Below are positions 25,991 to 34,947 of a DNA stretch of 64,000 nt, in pieces. Position numbers and translations under genes: made by a program. This stretch comes from Natronohydrobacter sp. (GTDB taxonomy: Bacteria > Pseudomonadota > Alphaproteobacteria > Rhodobacterales > Rhodobacteraceae), in the NCBI GenBank assembly GCA_030603695.1, contig JAUVXF010000001.1:1-64000 (forward strand), given 5' to 3'. Every line of letters begins with the position of its first letter. Position 1 is the stretch's first letter. Below the pieces are notes generated by a model. That model made no database searches. It saw only the letters and a program-made list of their open reading frames with translations, and was not told the DNA's origin.

Positions 25991-26067
25991 TGGCGCGGTT
26001 GACGGGGCTCGAACCCGCGACCCCCGGCGTGACAGGCCGGTACTCTAACCAACTGAGCTACAACCGC
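25991..26067 (-). tRNA. tRNA-Asp (GTC)
   Basis: 77 nt including encoded CCA. The acceptor stem GCGGTTG pairs with CAACCGC, with discriminator G and then CCA. The D-arm is TAGCTCAGTTGGTTAGAG and the T-arm GGTCGCGGGTTCGAGCCCC. Anticodon loop CTGTCAC gives GTC, within stem CCGGC/GCCGG. All four arms fold without mismatches that I can see. Confidence 0.97.
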
Positions 26068-26146
26068 TTCGTGAGCGCCGAAATAGGGGGTCTTGCGCAG
26101 CGCGTCAAGCCAAAAGCGCACCGAAATTCGGGCCAGCGCGGAAAAA

Positions 26147-26878
26147 TCACCCAGCCCCCCCGGCGCGATACTGGCGCAAGCCCAACCAGCCCAGCGCCGC
26201 CAGATAAACCAGATCAGTTACAACCATCGTCACCCAGGGCCGCAAGATCAGAAGGCCCACAAAGGCACTCATCCCGATCAAAACCCAGATGGCATTGTCC
26301 CGCGCAATCCGCACGCCTTTGACAGAGGGGGTCGGCAGGCGCGAGACCATCAACAGCCCCACCGCCCCCAGATACAGCGCCACCAGCACCGGCACACGCG
26401 TGGGATCAACCAGCCCCGTCAGGCCCAGAAACACAGGTAACAGCCCCAACATGGCCCCGGCAGGCGCGGGCACACCGATAAAATGGCGCAGGCTGGCCCC
26501 TTCGGGCGTCACGCGCGAGATATTGAACCGCGCCAGACGCAAACAGGCACAGACCGCAAAGATCAGCACAAACACCCAGCCAAACCCGGCCGAAGGGCCA
26601 TCCAGCGCATAGCCAAACACCAAAATACCGGGCGCAACCCCGAAACTGACAAAATCGGAAAAGCTGTCCAACTCCGCCCCGAAAGAGCTGGTTGCATTCA
26701 GCTTGCGCGCCAATAGCCCGTCAAACCCATCCATCACAGCGGCAAAGATAATCAGCGCCGCCGCCAGCTCAAAGCGCTCGTCAATCGTGAAGCGGATGGC
26801 ACTCAGCCCCGCGCACATGCCCAGAATCGTCACCAGATTGGGGACAAGTTGCACAAGTGACAACCGCTCGCGCACCAT
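26147..26878 (-). CDS. pssA: CDP-diacylglycerol-serine O-phosphatidyltransferase
   Basis: 243 residues. It makes phosphatidylserine from CDP-diacylglycerol and serine at the inner membrane. The CDP-alcohol phosphotransferase signature is complete: D53-G54..A57-R58, G67, D71 and D75 (DGLLARK, then GAELDSFSD). Several hydrophobic segments follow. It is two bases downstream of psd, whose product decarboxylates phosphatidylserine to phosphatidylethanolamine, so the two make one pathway operon. Confidence 0.95.
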   Translation of the reverse strand: MVRERLSLVQLVPNLVTILGMCAGLSAIRFTIDERFELAAALIIFAAVMDGFDGLLARKLNATSSFGAELDSFSDFVSFGVAPGILVFGYALDGPSAGFGWVFVLIFAVCACLRLARFNISRVTPEGASLRHFIGVPAPAGAMLGLLPVFLGLTGLVDPTRVPVLVALYLGAVGLLMVSRLPTPSVKGVRIARDNAIWVLIGMSAFVGLLILRPWVTMVVTDLVYLAALGWLGLRQYRAGGAG

Positions 26879-26879
26879 C

Positions 26880-27578
26880 TCAGCGGGCCTCTGCCATGCG
26901 CCGTGGCTCGTTGCTGGTCAGATCGGCAATCACGGTTTCTGCCGAAATCATGGTCTGGCCCAGCGCGACCAGCGGCTCTACCCCATCGGGCAAATACACA
27001 TCCACGCGAGAGCCGAAACGAATCATCCCAAACCGCCCGCCTGTGGGCAAGTCCTGGCCCTCGCTCACCTCGCACAGAATGCGCCGCGCCACGAGGCCGG
27101 CAATCTGCACCACCGCAATCTTGCGCCCGTCGGCCATTTCCAGCGCCAGCGAATTGCGCTCGTTATCCGCGCTCGCCTTATCCAGAGAGGCATTCAGAAA
27201 TTTCCCCGGACGGTAAGCGATTTTCACCACTTTCCCCGCAATCGGCGCGCGGTTCACATGGCAGTTGAACACATTCATAAACACCGAAACCCGCGTCAGG
27301 GGCGCATCGCCCATGCCCAGCTCTGCGGGTGGCACGGCGGGTTCTATCAGCGAGATGACCCCATCGGCAGGGCTGACAAGCAGCCCCTCGCGTAGTGGGG
27401 TCTGGCGTTCGGGATCGCGGAAAAAGTAATAACACCACACTGTCAGTGCCACGCCAATCCAGCCCAGCGGCTCCCACAACACAAACAGCAGCACCGTTAC
27501 CCCGGCAAAGATGCTGATAAATTTATACCCTTCGCGGTGAATGGGCTTCACGAAGGTGGATAGCATATCTTGCGCCAC
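26880..27578 (-). CDS. psd: Phosphatidylserine decarboxylase, short (archaeal/rhizobial) type
   Basis: 232 residues. The proenzyme would cleave itself at the Gly-Ser of [14 protein letters not shown] to form the pyruvoyl cofactor. Two hydrophobic segments near the N-terminus (about 18-45) anchor it. [17 protein letters not shown] contains the conserved His. Start GTG at 27578 has GGGAGAG just upstream; an ATG four codons later is possible. First gene of the psd-pssA operon for phosphatidylethanolamine synthesis. Confidence 0.94.
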   Translation of the reverse strand: MAQDMLSTFVKPIHREGYKFISIFAGVTVLLFVLWEPLGWIGVALTVWCYYFFRDPERQTPLREGLLVSPADGVISLIEPAVPPAELGMGDAPLTRVSVFMNVFNCHVNRAPIAGKVVKIAYRPGKFLNASLDKASADNERNSLALEMADGRKIAVVQIAGLVARRILCEVSEGQDLPTGGRFGMIRFGSRVDVYLPDGVEPLVALGQTMISAETVIADLTSNEPRRMAEAR

Positions 27579-27593
27579 AATACTCTCCCGGCT

Positions 27594-28718
27594 TTAGATT
27601 GGCTCTATATCACCAATTGCGCGCTGCGCGTGAAAATCTGTCACAAATTCGGCCAGCCGCCCCGCGGCTATCGCATCGCGCAAGCCCTGCATCAGGCGTT
27701 GGTAATAGGTCAGGTTATGCCATGTCAGCAGCATGGAACCAATAATCTCATCACTTTTGATAACATGGTGCAGATAGGCGCGGCTATAGTTGCGGCAGGC
27801 GGGGCAGGTGCACCCCTCTTCCAGCGGCCTTGGATCATCGCGGTGGCGGGCATTGCGCATATTCACCGGCCCGCGCGCTGTCCAGCCTTGCCCCGTGCGG
27901 CCAGAGCGCGAGGGCAACACGCAATCAAACATATCCACCCCGCGTTCTACCGCGCCCACAATATCATCGGGCTTGCCCACGCCCATCAGGTAGCGCGGCT
28001 TGTCATCGGGCAACTGGCCGGGCGCGTAATCCAGCACGCCCAACATGGCGTCTTGTCCCTCGCCCACGGCCAGCCCGCCAATGGCATAGCCATCAAAACC
28101 AATCGCGCGCAGCTTCTCGGCAGAGGTGGCGCGCAAATCTTCCTCCAGCCCGCCTTGCTGGATACCAAACAGCGCATGGCCCGGTCTGTCCCCAAACGCA
28201 TCGCGCGAGCGCTGCGCCCAACGCATGGACAGCTGCATAGAGGCCTCTATCGCCTTGCGATCGGCGGGCAGGGCGGGGCATTCGTCAAAACACATCACAA
28301 TGTCAGACCCAAGCAGGCGCTGAATCTCCATCGAACGCTCTGGCGTCAGCATATGGCGCGCGCCATCAATATGGCTGGAAAAGCGCACCCCCTCTTCCGA
28401 CAATTTGCGCAGGCTGGACAAGGACATCACCTGAAACCCGCCCGAATCTGTCAGAATGGGGCGCTGCCAGTTCATGAACTTGTGCAATCCGCCAAGGGCT
28501 GCAATGCGCTCTGCGGTGGGGCGCAACATCAGATGATAGGTATTGCCCAGCAAAATATCCGCGCCCGTGTCGCGCACGGATTCGGGCATCATCGCTTTCA
28601 CCGTGGCGGCTGTGCCCACAGGCATGAAAGCGGGGGTGCGGATATCGCCGCGCGGGGTGGTGATTACCCCGGTGCGCGCGCGCCCGTCGCGCACTGAAAT
28701 CTGAAAGCCAAAGCCCAT
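27594..28718 (-). CDS. tgt: Queuine tRNA-ribosyltransferase
   Basis: 374 residues. It exchanges guanine for preQ1 at position 34 of tRNAs with GUN anticodons, among them tRNA-Asp as encoded at 25991. Seen: [45 protein letters not shown] with the catalytic Asp region, [13 protein letters not shown], and the zinc site [16 protein letters not shown]. Start ATG at 28718 matches the family start; extra upstream codons look spurious. Confidence 0.96.
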   Translation of the reverse strand: MGFGFQISVRDGRARTGVITTPRGDIRTPAFMPVGTAATVKAMMPESVRDTGADILLGNTYHLMLRPTAERIAALGGLHKFMNWQRPILTDSGGFQVMSLSSLRKLSEEGVRFSSHIDGARHMLTPERSMEIQRLLGSDIVMCFDECPALPADRKAIEASMQLSMRWAQRSRDAFGDRPGHALFGIQQGGLEEDLRATSAEKLRAIGFDGYAIGGLAVGEGQDAMLGVLDYAPGQLPDDKPRYLMGVGKPDDIVGAVERGVDMFDCVLPSRSGRTGQGWTARGPVNMRNARHRDDPRPLEEGCTCPACRNYSRAYLHHVIKSDEIIGSMLLTWHNLTYYQRLMQGLRDAIAAGRLAEFVTDFHAQRAIGDIEPI

Positions 28719-28837
28719 CTTGCCTGCCTTTTGCTGCCCTCTTGCCCCTTTGCCGCAAATAGGGCGCAATGCCAAGCCCGGCACATGGTTTCAGCGCCCT
28801 GCATCTGCAACAGGGCACAGATGCACCCGCTCGGCCC

Positions 28838-29437
28838 CTACCGCGCGCGCCGCAGATAAACGTAATAGGCCCCGGCCCCCCCATGGCGCAAATGCGCCTC
28901 GCGGATTTCCAGCACCACCGGGCCAAGGGGGGCCATGCGCAACCATTGCGGCACGTCATGTTTCAAGGCCCCTTGGCGGCGCGGGATCGGGCCATCATCG
29001 GCCGTTGTCTTGCCCTTGCCCGTAATCACCAGCACCAGCCGCAACCCCGCCGCATGGGCGCGCAGGATAAACCCGTTCAGCGCGCCATGCGCCTGCGCCA
29101 ATGTCATGCCGTGCAAATCTATCCGCGCGTCAGGCTCCAGCTTTCCCCGGCTCATGCGCTGAAACTGGCGCTTGTCCATCTGCACCGGCACACGCGCCAA
29201 AGCCTCGGAGAGCGAGTGCGCCAGATCATGCGCGCGCGGGGTCGCAGCCGGCTGAGGTTTCAGCACCAGCCCCGACAGCTTCGCGCGCTGGCGCGCTGGC
29301 GGCTGCGGCGCGGCCTCGGTTTTCGGCGCATCCTCTGGCCGAAACACGGGAACAGATTTCAAAGGCCGCGCAGTTTGCACCACGCGGCCCCAGATTTCCC
29401 GGTCTTCGGGTGACAGATCGCGCCGCTTGCGGCTCAT
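28838..29437 (-). CDS. Smr-domain protein
   Basis: 199 residues. The N-terminal half is basic and unstructured (PPARQRAKLSGLVLKPQ). The C-terminal Smr domain (about 98-190) shows IDLHGMTLAQAHGALNGFI and LRLVLVITGKGK, the sequences of the small MutS-related nuclease domain. These proteins nick DNA or cleave RNA; the target is unknown here. It overlaps timA by four bases (ATGA). In many alphaproteobacteria a lytic transglycosylase gene (mltA) lies between these two; it is absent. Confidence 0.88.
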   Translation of the reverse strand: MSRKRRDLSPEDREIWGRVVQTARPLKSVPVFRPEDAPKTEAAPQPPARQRAKLSGLVLKPQPAATPRAHDLAHSLSEALARVPVQMDKRQFQRMSRGKLEPDARIDLHGMTLAQAHGALNGFILRAHAAGLRLVLVITGKGKTTADDGPIPRRQGALKHDVPQWLRMAPLGPVVLEIREAHLRHGGAGAYYVYLRRAR

Positions 29438-30102
29438 TCGCCCGTGGCCACCAGTTTCCAGTTGGGGCTGTCCGAAGACATGTCGCGCGCAAATGTCCAG
29501 ACATCCTTCTGGCGCTTGATCTCGTTGGGATCGCCCTCAACCACCTCGCCACTATCGGTTTTGCGCACCACAGATGTCAGCTCGCCCACAAATTTGATGG
29601 TAATCTCGCCTTCACGCGTGGCCTTGTCAAAACTTGCATCCACGATGCTCAGCTCGCGCAGCCCCACAAATGTGGCGTCCACGCGCACGCCCTGCTGTTC
29701 GCGCATCTGCACCACATCATCAAAACTGTTGAACACATCGCGCGACAGGAATGGCAAAATCGAATCCAGATCAGAGGATTCAAACGCCATCAAAATCATC
29801 TCATACGCGCCGCGCGCGCCCTGCAAAAACTCGTCCACGCTGAAATCGGGATCAACCGCTTTCATCTTGGCCAGCGCCTTGGCCATGTCAGACCCTTCTG
29901 GCACATGATCCGTAATATCCGTATCCGGCCCGCCCTCAATCACCTCGAAACGCGGTTTTTTGGCGGGTTCGGCCGCAGGGGCCTCTCCGGGTAGGCGTGT
30001 TTGTTCAAATCCGTCCCGCGACCCAAGAACAGAGCGCAAACGCAAAATCAGAAATACGGCTATGCCGGCAAGAATAAGAAGCTGGATCACGGCTGGTTCC
30101 AT
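29434..30102 (-). CDS. Tim44/TimA-family membrane-associated protein
   Basis: 222 residues with one N-terminal hydrophobic helix (IQLLILAGIAVFLILRLRSVLG), an acidic linker and a Tim44-like domain (about 80-220; FLQGARGAYEMILMAFESSD, LRELSIVDASFDKA and DVWTFARDMSSDSPNWKLV). Bacterial TimA is an inner-membrane adaptor of unclear function. Start ATG at 30102 has GAGGAAA upstream and is preferred over 30117. Divergent to fxsA-secB. Confidence 0.88.
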   Translation of the reverse strand: MEPAVIQLLILAGIAVFLILRLRSVLGSRDGFEQTRLPGEAPAAEPAKKPRFEVIEGGPDTDITDHVPEGSDMAKALAKMKAVDPDFSVDEFLQGARGAYEMILMAFESSDLDSILPFLSRDVFNSFDDVVQMREQQGVRVDATFVGLRELSIVDASFDKATREGEITIKFVGELTSVVRKTDSGEVVEGDPNEIKRQKDVWTFARDMSSDSPNWKLVATGE

Positions 30103-30209
30103 TGTTTCCTCGGCCAAGGGTTGGTATGGCGGGTATGTTGCCTATGTAAGGTGGGATATGCGGCAAGTCCACCACATGCGACCTCATGTTCTGCTTGAAG
30201 GGCAAAGAT

Positions 30210-30668
30210 ATGTGGCTTTTAGTTGTTTTTCTGGCCATTCCCATCGTGGAAATCGTGCTTTTTGTCCAGATCGGTGGACAAATCGGCGTGATCGGCACAT
30301 TGGCGGAAATCGCCATTACCAGCGCGCTGGGGCTGGTGCTTATGCGGCTGGAACCGCACCGCAATGCGCAAGATGTGCGCGCCGCCCTTGCGCGCGATGC
30401 CAGCCCCGCCAGCCCCATGGCCCATTCGGCGCTGCGCCTGATCGGGGCGGCACTGTTGTTCGTGCCCGGCTTTTTCACAGATGCGCTGGGGCTGTTGCTG
30501 CTGCTGCCGCCCCTGCGCATGCTGATCTTGGCGCGGCTGTTCAAAACCCTGCAAACCGCCGCACGCCGGGGTGACGCCGTGATCATCGAGGGCGAATATG
30601 AAACCCGCCCCACCCAAGCTCCCGCCGCCGATTACACCCGCCTGCCCAACCGGGAAAACCGGGATTGA
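30210..30668 (+). CDS. fxsA: FxsA-family membrane protein
   Basis: 152 residues. N-terminal membrane segments (MWLLVVFLAIPIVEIVLFVQIGGQIG; shown in pieces in the sequence as MWLLVVFLAIPIVEI and VFVQ-like) and further hydrophobic stretches around 25-45 and 70-100 are followed by a polar tail ending DYTRLPNRENRD. FxsA proteins are small inner-membrane proteins linked to phage F exclusion in E. coli; their normal role is unknown. In alphaproteobacteria it commonly precedes secB, as here. Confidence 0.88.
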   Translation: MWLLVVFLAIPIVEIVLFVQIGGQIGVIGTLAEIAITSALGLVLMRLEPHRNAQDVRAALARDASPASPMAHSALRLIGAALLFVPGFFTDALGLLLLLPPLRMLILARLFKTLQTAARRGDAVIIEGEYETRPTQAPAADYTRLPNRENRD

Positions 30669-30734
30669 GCCGATGGCGACAGGGTGCTAAACACCCGGCC
30701 AAGCAAAATGACCGAATATATGGAGAGACAAGAC

Positions 30735-31256
30735 ATGACCGAAGCCCAGCCCCAAGGCGCTACCCCCAACGGGGCCACACCCCCCAAGGTGAATATGCGC
30801 ATTCTGGCACAGTATATGCGCGATCTGTCTTTCGAGAATGTGGCGGCGCAGAAAAAGCTTCAGGGCGGCAATGTCCAGCCCGATATTCAGGTGCAAGTCA
30901 GCCTTGATGCCAACAAGCGCGACACCGAGGGCCAATATGATGTGGCCACGAAGTTCAAAATCACCTCGCGCAACAAGGCCGATAATGAAACCCTGTTCAT
31001 TGTCGAACTGGATTACGTGGGCCTGTTCCTGATCGAAGGGGTGCCACAGGAACAGTTGCACCCGTTCCTTCTCATCGAATGCCCGCGCATGATCTTTCCC
31101 TTCGCGCGGCGCATCATTTCCGATGTCACCCGCGATGGCGGCTTTCCGCCCCTCAATCTGGATACAGTGGATTTTCTGGCCCTGTATAAGCAGGAATTGC
31201 AGCGCCAGGCAGCCCTTCAGGCCCAGAGCGCCGCGCCCGCCCCTGTGGCCAACTAA
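30735..31256 (+). CDS. secB: Protein-export chaperone SecB
   Basis: 173 residues. It holds preproteins unfolded and passes them to SecA. Family patterns: MRILAQYMRDLSFENVAAQ, IQVQVSLDANKRD, LFIVELDYVGLFLIEGVPQE, HPFLLIECPRMIFPFARRII (each part of the conserved core) and FPPLNLDTVDFLALY. The ATG at 30735 follows GGAGAG and starts MTEAQPQGATP; upstream in-frame ATGs at 30708 and 30720 are less likely. A strong terminator follows. Confidence 0.95.
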   Translation: MTEAQPQGATPNGATPPKVNMRILAQYMRDLSFENVAAQKKLQGGNVQPDIQVQVSLDANKRDTEGQYDVATKFKITSRNKADNETLFIVELDYVGLFLIEGVPQEQLHPFLLIECPRMIFPFARRIISDVTRDGGFPPLNLDTVDFLALYKQELQRQAALQAQSAAPAPVAN

Positions 31257-31272
31257 GCGCAGCACCCTAAAC

Positions 31273-31301
31273 AAAAGGCCCGGCTCTCTGCCGGGCCTTT
31301 T
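31273..31301. terminator. Bidirectional intrinsic terminator between secB and dnaQ
   Basis: AAAAGGCCCGGC (31273-31284) and GCCGGGCCTTTT (31290-31301) pair perfectly over 12 bases with loop TCTCT. The T- and A-runs on the two sides make it work for secB (rightward) and dnaQ (leftward). Confidence 0.93.
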
Positions 31302-31323
31302 GCATATCCAAACCGCGCGCGGG

Positions 31324-32019
31324 TCACAGCCCGTATTTGCGCCACACAGCCCCATCCCCCAGCTTGGCCACAAAAGCCGCATGCGCGGCGCGTTCTTCCT
31401 CTGTCACGCGCGGGGGCAAAGGGGCAGGGCGGCGCGGCAGGGGGGCGGCAGGGGCCTCTCCCACCCCGCCAATCCGCGCGGCAGAGGTGGACAGCGCAAA
31501 ATCCGGCTGCTGCCCGCCCAACAATTCCAGATACACTTCGGCCAGAATTTCACTATCCAACAGCGCCCCGTGCTTGGTGCGCGCCGAATTATCAATCATG
31601 AACCGCCGGCACAGCGCATCCAGTGACGCCGGAGAGCCGGGAAATTTCTTGCGCGCCAGCATCAGCGTGTCAAAGGCGCGCTCAAACGGCAGCACAGGGC
31701 GGCTGGCCCATTCCAATTCAGCATTCAGAAATTTCATGTCAAAGGCGGCATTGTGAATGACCAGCCTGTCCCCGGCCACAAATTCCAAAAACGCATCCAC
31801 AATATCGGTGAAAACCGGCTTGTCGCGCAGGAAATCATCGCCCAAGCCATGCACAGCAAAAGCCTCTGGCGGCATGGGGCGCAAGGGGTTGATATATTGG
31901 TGATAAGTGCGGCCTGTGGGCATCAGGTTCACCAGTTCCACAATCCCGATTTCCACAATCCTATGGCCCTCGGATGGCTCAAACCCCGTGGTTTCCGTAT
32001 CCAGCACCAATTCACGCAT
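31324..32019 (-). CDS. dnaQ: DNA polymerase III epsilon subunit (3'-5' exonuclease)
   Basis: 231 residues. Proofreading exonuclease of the replicase. Exo I motif [10 protein letters not shown] holds D7 and E9; Exo II is [16 protein letters not shown]; Exo III is [15 protein letters not shown] with the general-base His and final Asp. A C-terminal Pro-rich tail (about 185-231) would contact the alpha subunit. Start ATG at 32019 begins the exonuclease fold and overlaps coaE by 8 bases. Part of the maf-aroE-coaE-dnaQ operon next to the origin. Confidence 0.95.
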   Translation of the reverse strand: MRELVLDTETTGFEPSEGHRIVEIGIVELVNLMPTGRTYHQYINPLRPMPPEAFAVHGLGDDFLRDKPVFTDIVDAFLEFVAGDRLVIHNAAFDMKFLNAELEWASRPVLPFERAFDTLMLARKKFPGSPASLDALCRRFMIDNSARTKHGALLDSEILAEVYLELLGGQQPDFALSTSAARIGGVGEAPAAPLPRRPAPLPPRVTEEERAAHAAFVAKLGDGAVWRKYGL

Positions 32020-32596
32020 CTTTTGCCCCCAATCGCGCGACCAGATTTTGCACCGCAGCGCGCGCGCTGTCCATATCGCGCGTTTCAATCACAAAATCGG
32101 CCCGCGCGCGCTTTTCGGCATCGGGCATTTGCCGCGCCAGCACCGTATCCAACTGGGCCGCGTCCATGCCCGCGCGTGCCAGAACCCGCGCGCGCTGCAC
32201 CTCTGGCGGGGCGGTTACAACCAAAACCCCGTCCACCTGCGCGCCCGTTTCAAAGAGTAGCGGAATATCCAGCACAATCAGGGGTGCATCGGCGCGCGCC
32301 ACAAATTCCGCCCGGTCTGCGGCCACAAGCGGATGCACCACCGCTTCCAGCCGCGCCAGGGCGCTGGCATCGCGCGCAATCCATGCCTTCAGCGCTGCAC
32401 GATCCACCGCGCCACCGCGCACCGCATCGGGGCATAGCGCGCCCACAGCCCCCACCGCCGCACCCCCCTTGGCATAGAGGCGGTGCACCGCGGCATCCGC
32501 ATCCCAAACCGGCACGCCCAATTCCCGGAAAAACCCCGCTGTCGTGCTTTTCCCCATCCCGATAGAGCCGGTCAGCCCCAGCACATAGGGCCTCAT
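32012..32596 (-). CDS. coaE: Dephospho-CoA kinase
   Basis: 194 residues. Phosphorylates dephospho-CoA in the last step of coenzyme A synthesis. P-loop [12 protein letters not shown] (K16), [10 protein letters not shown], and [10 protein letters not shown] and [10 protein letters not shown] in the body match the family. It overlaps aroE by four bases and dnaQ by eight. Confidence 0.95.
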   Translation of the reverse strand: MRPYVLGLTGSIGMGKSTTAGFFRELGVPVWDADAAVHRLYAKGGAAVGAVGALCPDAVRGGAVDRAALKAWIARDASALARLEAVVHPLVAADRAEFVARADAPLIVLDIPLLFETGAQVDGVLVVTAPPEVQRARVLARAGMDAAQLDTVLARQMPDAEKRARADFVIETRDMDSARAAVQNLVARLGAKDA

Positions 32597-33417
32597 CCCG
32601 CCAATACCGCGCGGCGCAAATCCTCTGTCACCTCTGGGCGCAGGCCGAACCAGCGCTCAAACCCCGGAACGGCCTGATGCAACAACATCCCCAGCCCATC
32701 CACCACCCGGCAACCCCGCGCGCGCGCATCGCACAAAAGCGGGGTCTCCAGTGGGGTATAAACAATATCTGTCACCACAGCATCGGGCCGCAACAAGCCC
32801 GCATCCAGACCAAGGGCCGCATGGCCCGCCATGCCCAAAGATGTGGTATTCACCACCAAACCCGCACGGGGCAGGGCGGCGGGGGTATCGGCCCAATCCA
32901 GCACCGAAATAGGCGCATCCAGCACCGCTGCCAATTCATCGGCCCGCGCGCGGGTGCGGTTGGCAAGCACTATCTCTGTCACGCCCGCCTCTGCCAGCGC
33001 CACCAGAACCGCCCGCGCCGCCCCGCCCGCGCCCAAAACCAGCGCAGGGCCAGAACTGGCCCGCCAGTCCGGCACGCCCGCGCGCAGATTCTGGATAAAA
33101 CCATAAGCATCTGTATTATCTGCAAAAATCTGCCCATCGGCAAAAGAAAGCGTATTGGCGGCCCCAATCTTGCGCGCCACATCACTGGCATGATCCGCCA
33201 GCGCAAGCGCGGCCTCCTTATGCGGCAAGGTGACATTCGCGCCCACAAAGCCCATGGCAGGCATGGCGCGCAGCACGGCCGCCAGATCACCCGGTTCCAC
33301 ATGCAGGGGCACATAATGGCCGCGCACCCCATGCGCGCGCAGCCATGTTCCGTGCAAAATGGGCGAACGGCTATGGCCAATCGGGCAGCCAATCACTCCG
33401 GCCAAAGGTATCTTCAT
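32593..33417 (-). CDS. aroE: Shikimate dehydrogenase (NADP+)
   Basis: 274 residues. Reduces 3-dehydroshikimate in aromatic biosynthesis. Substrate site: [16 protein letters not shown]; catalytic Lys in [12 protein letters not shown]; Asp in [11 protein letters not shown]. The Rossmann part has [16 protein letters not shown] and [11 protein letters not shown], the latter with the NADP-binding Arg. Four-base overlaps with maf and coaE show a translationally coupled operon. Confidence 0.95.
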   Translation of the reverse strand: MKIPLAGVIGCPIGHSRSPILHGTWLRAHGVRGHYVPLHVEPGDLAAVLRAMPAMGFVGANVTLPHKEAALALADHASDVARKIGAANTLSFADGQIFADNTDAYGFIQNLRAGVPDWRASSGPALVLGAGGAARAVLVALAEAGVTEIVLANRTRARADELAAVLDAPISVLDWADTPAALPRAGLVVNTTSLGMAGHAALGLDAGLLRPDAVVTDIVYTPLETPLLCDARARGCRVVDGLGMLLHQAVPGFERWFGLRPEVTEDLRRAVLAG

Positions 33418-34007
33418 CCCGCAACCTCCCCGCGCAGGGCCAGATAATTCAGCAATTCCAACAGGGGCAGGCCCAGAATGGTGAAATAATCCCCCTGAAT
33501 CTGCGCAAACAACCGCACGCCTTCTTCTTCCAGCTTATACCCGCCTACAGAATTGCCAATGCCGGGCCAGTTGCGGGCCAGATAGTCGGCCAGATAGCTG
33601 TCGGAAAACCCCCACATCGTCAAGCGCGCAACCCCCACATGCCGCCATTGCGGCTGTCCATCCAGATACAGCACCGCCGCCGATAACAATTGATGCGTGC
33701 CGCCGCGCAGGGCCTCCAACTGCGCGCGCGCCGCATCCAGCGTTGCGGGCTTTTCATAGATCGCGCCCTTATAGGCCAAAACCTGATCACAGCCCAAAAC
33801 CAACCGCCCCGGATTGCGGCCCGACACTTTGCGCGCCTTGGCCTCTGCAAGCGCATCGGCAATATCACGGGGGCTGGCCTCTTCAGCCAAAAGCGCCGCG
33901 CGGATGCTGTCTTCATCCACACGGGCGGGCTGAATATCCGCGATCACCCCCGCATTCGCCAGCATATCGCGCCGGATCGGGGAACTGGACGCAAGGATAA
34001 GAGACAT
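33414..34007 (-). CDS. Maf/YhdE-type nucleotide pyrophosphatase
   Basis: 197 residues. Maf proteins remove pyrophosphate from dTTP/UTP or modified nucleotides. Seen: LILASSSPIRRDMLANAG at the N-terminus, a Glu in DEDSIRAALLAE, LVLGCDQVLAYKG with the catalytic Asp, GGTHQLLSAAVLY and GKYK-equivalent GGYKLEEEGVRLF. Which subfamily it is cannot be fixed by eye. First gene of the operon leading away from the origin; a DnaA box overlaps its start codon. Confidence 0.93.
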   Translation of the reverse strand: MSLILASSSPIRRDMLANAGVIADIQPARVDEDSIRAALLAEEASPRDIADALAEAKARKVSGRNPGRLVLGCDQVLAYKGAIYEKPATLDAARAQLEALRGGTHQLLSAAVLYLDGQPQWRHVGVARLTMWGFSDSYLADYLARNWPGIGNSVGGYKLEEEGVRLFAQIQGDYFTILGLPLLELLNYLALRGEVAG

Positions 34008-34386
34008 GTGGATAACCCTGTGCTAAAGCTGGCGGATAACCGACGGGCAAAAAGACTGAAAACCGCGCTCTCGCCCAGATTTGCCATGTTATGCCTGCCC
34101 ATACAACCGCGCAGACAGAGTCTTCCACATCCCCACAGCGCCAGATTCGCATTGTGCAAAACTTTTTGCCACAGCCCTAACATGTTTGTGATTCTGCTTT
34201 TGTTCCAACCTAAGACACTGAAATATTGAGTATAAAAAGCGCAACAGAAGCAACTTATGCCTTTTGGGCCTGTGGATAACCCTGTGGGGGAAAAACTTAT
34301 CCCCTTATCCACAGGGCTAACTACATCATCATTTCTTTTCTTATATTCTTTAATTAAGAAGAAGCAGCGCAGATAATGGGGGCAGC
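34007..34386. other. Probable chromosomal replication origin (oriC)
   Basis: A 379-bp gap between divergent maf and hemJ. It has three perfect R-type DnaA boxes: TGTGGATAA at 34007-34015 and 34271-34279, and TTATCCACA at 34305-34313. Weaker versions include TTTTTGCCACA near 34162 and CTTATCCCC near 34297. An AT-rich block (34321-34363, with TTATATTCTTTAATTAAG) right after the last box could be the unwinding element. GATTC methylation-type sites are present. rho, mnmE, mnmG, rsmG, parA and parB follow at once, the usual origin neighbourhood. Confidence 0.85.
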
Positions 34387-34824
34387 ATGCTGGGGGATTT
34401 CTATCTCTGGATCAAAGCTTTGCATATCATGGCTGTGATCAGCTGGATGGCAGGGCTGTTCTACCTGCCGCGCCTGTTTGTCTATCATGTGGAACGCAGC
34501 GCGGGCGCGCAGATGAATGCTGTCTTTCAGACAATGGAAGAAAAGCTTCTGCGTGTGATCATGAATCCGGCCATGATCGTGGCTTGGGTAACAGGGCTGA
34601 TGATGGTCTCTATCCCTGGTATCATCCAATGGGATGCCGTTTGGCCCTATACCAAATTCGCGGGCCTGATCGGGATGAGCTGGTTTCACATGTGGTGCGC
34701 GCGCAGACGGCGGATATTTACCGAAGGCGGCAATACCCTGACAGGCCGCGATTACCGCATGATGAACGAAGTGCCCACTGTGATGATGGTGCTGATCGTG
34801 CTGTCTGTGGTGGTGAAATTCTAG
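34387..34824 (+). CDS. hemJ: Protoporphyrinogen IX oxidase HemJ
   Basis: 145 residues with four hydrophobic helices (UPF0093/CopD-like). It oxidises protoporphyrinogen IX to protoporphyrin IX in haem synthesis. Family marks: LWIKALHIMAVISWMAGLFYLPRLFVYH (H13 and following, read in parts), MEEKLLRVIMNPAM and the invariant Lys/His stretch KFAGLIGMSWFHMWCARRRR. Full length. It is the first gene right of the origin; many alphaproteobacteria have hemE or hemJ here. Confidence 0.92.
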   Translation: MLGDFYLWIKALHIMAVISWMAGLFYLPRLFVYHVERSAGAQMNAVFQTMEEKLLRVIMNPAMIVAWVTGLMMVSIPGIIQWDAVWPYTKFAGLIGMSWFHMWCARRRRIFTEGGNTLTGRDYRMMNEVPTVMMVLIVLSVVVKF

Positions 34825-34947
34825 CGCTAATTGACTTTCAAAGGCCATTCGGCTAAGGGCTGGGGTGCAGTGCCGTCCGGCACATGGCACTTCACGCGAA
34901 ATAATGCCCGATCCCCCGCCATATGCTGCGGGCCTACAGGATTTTAC

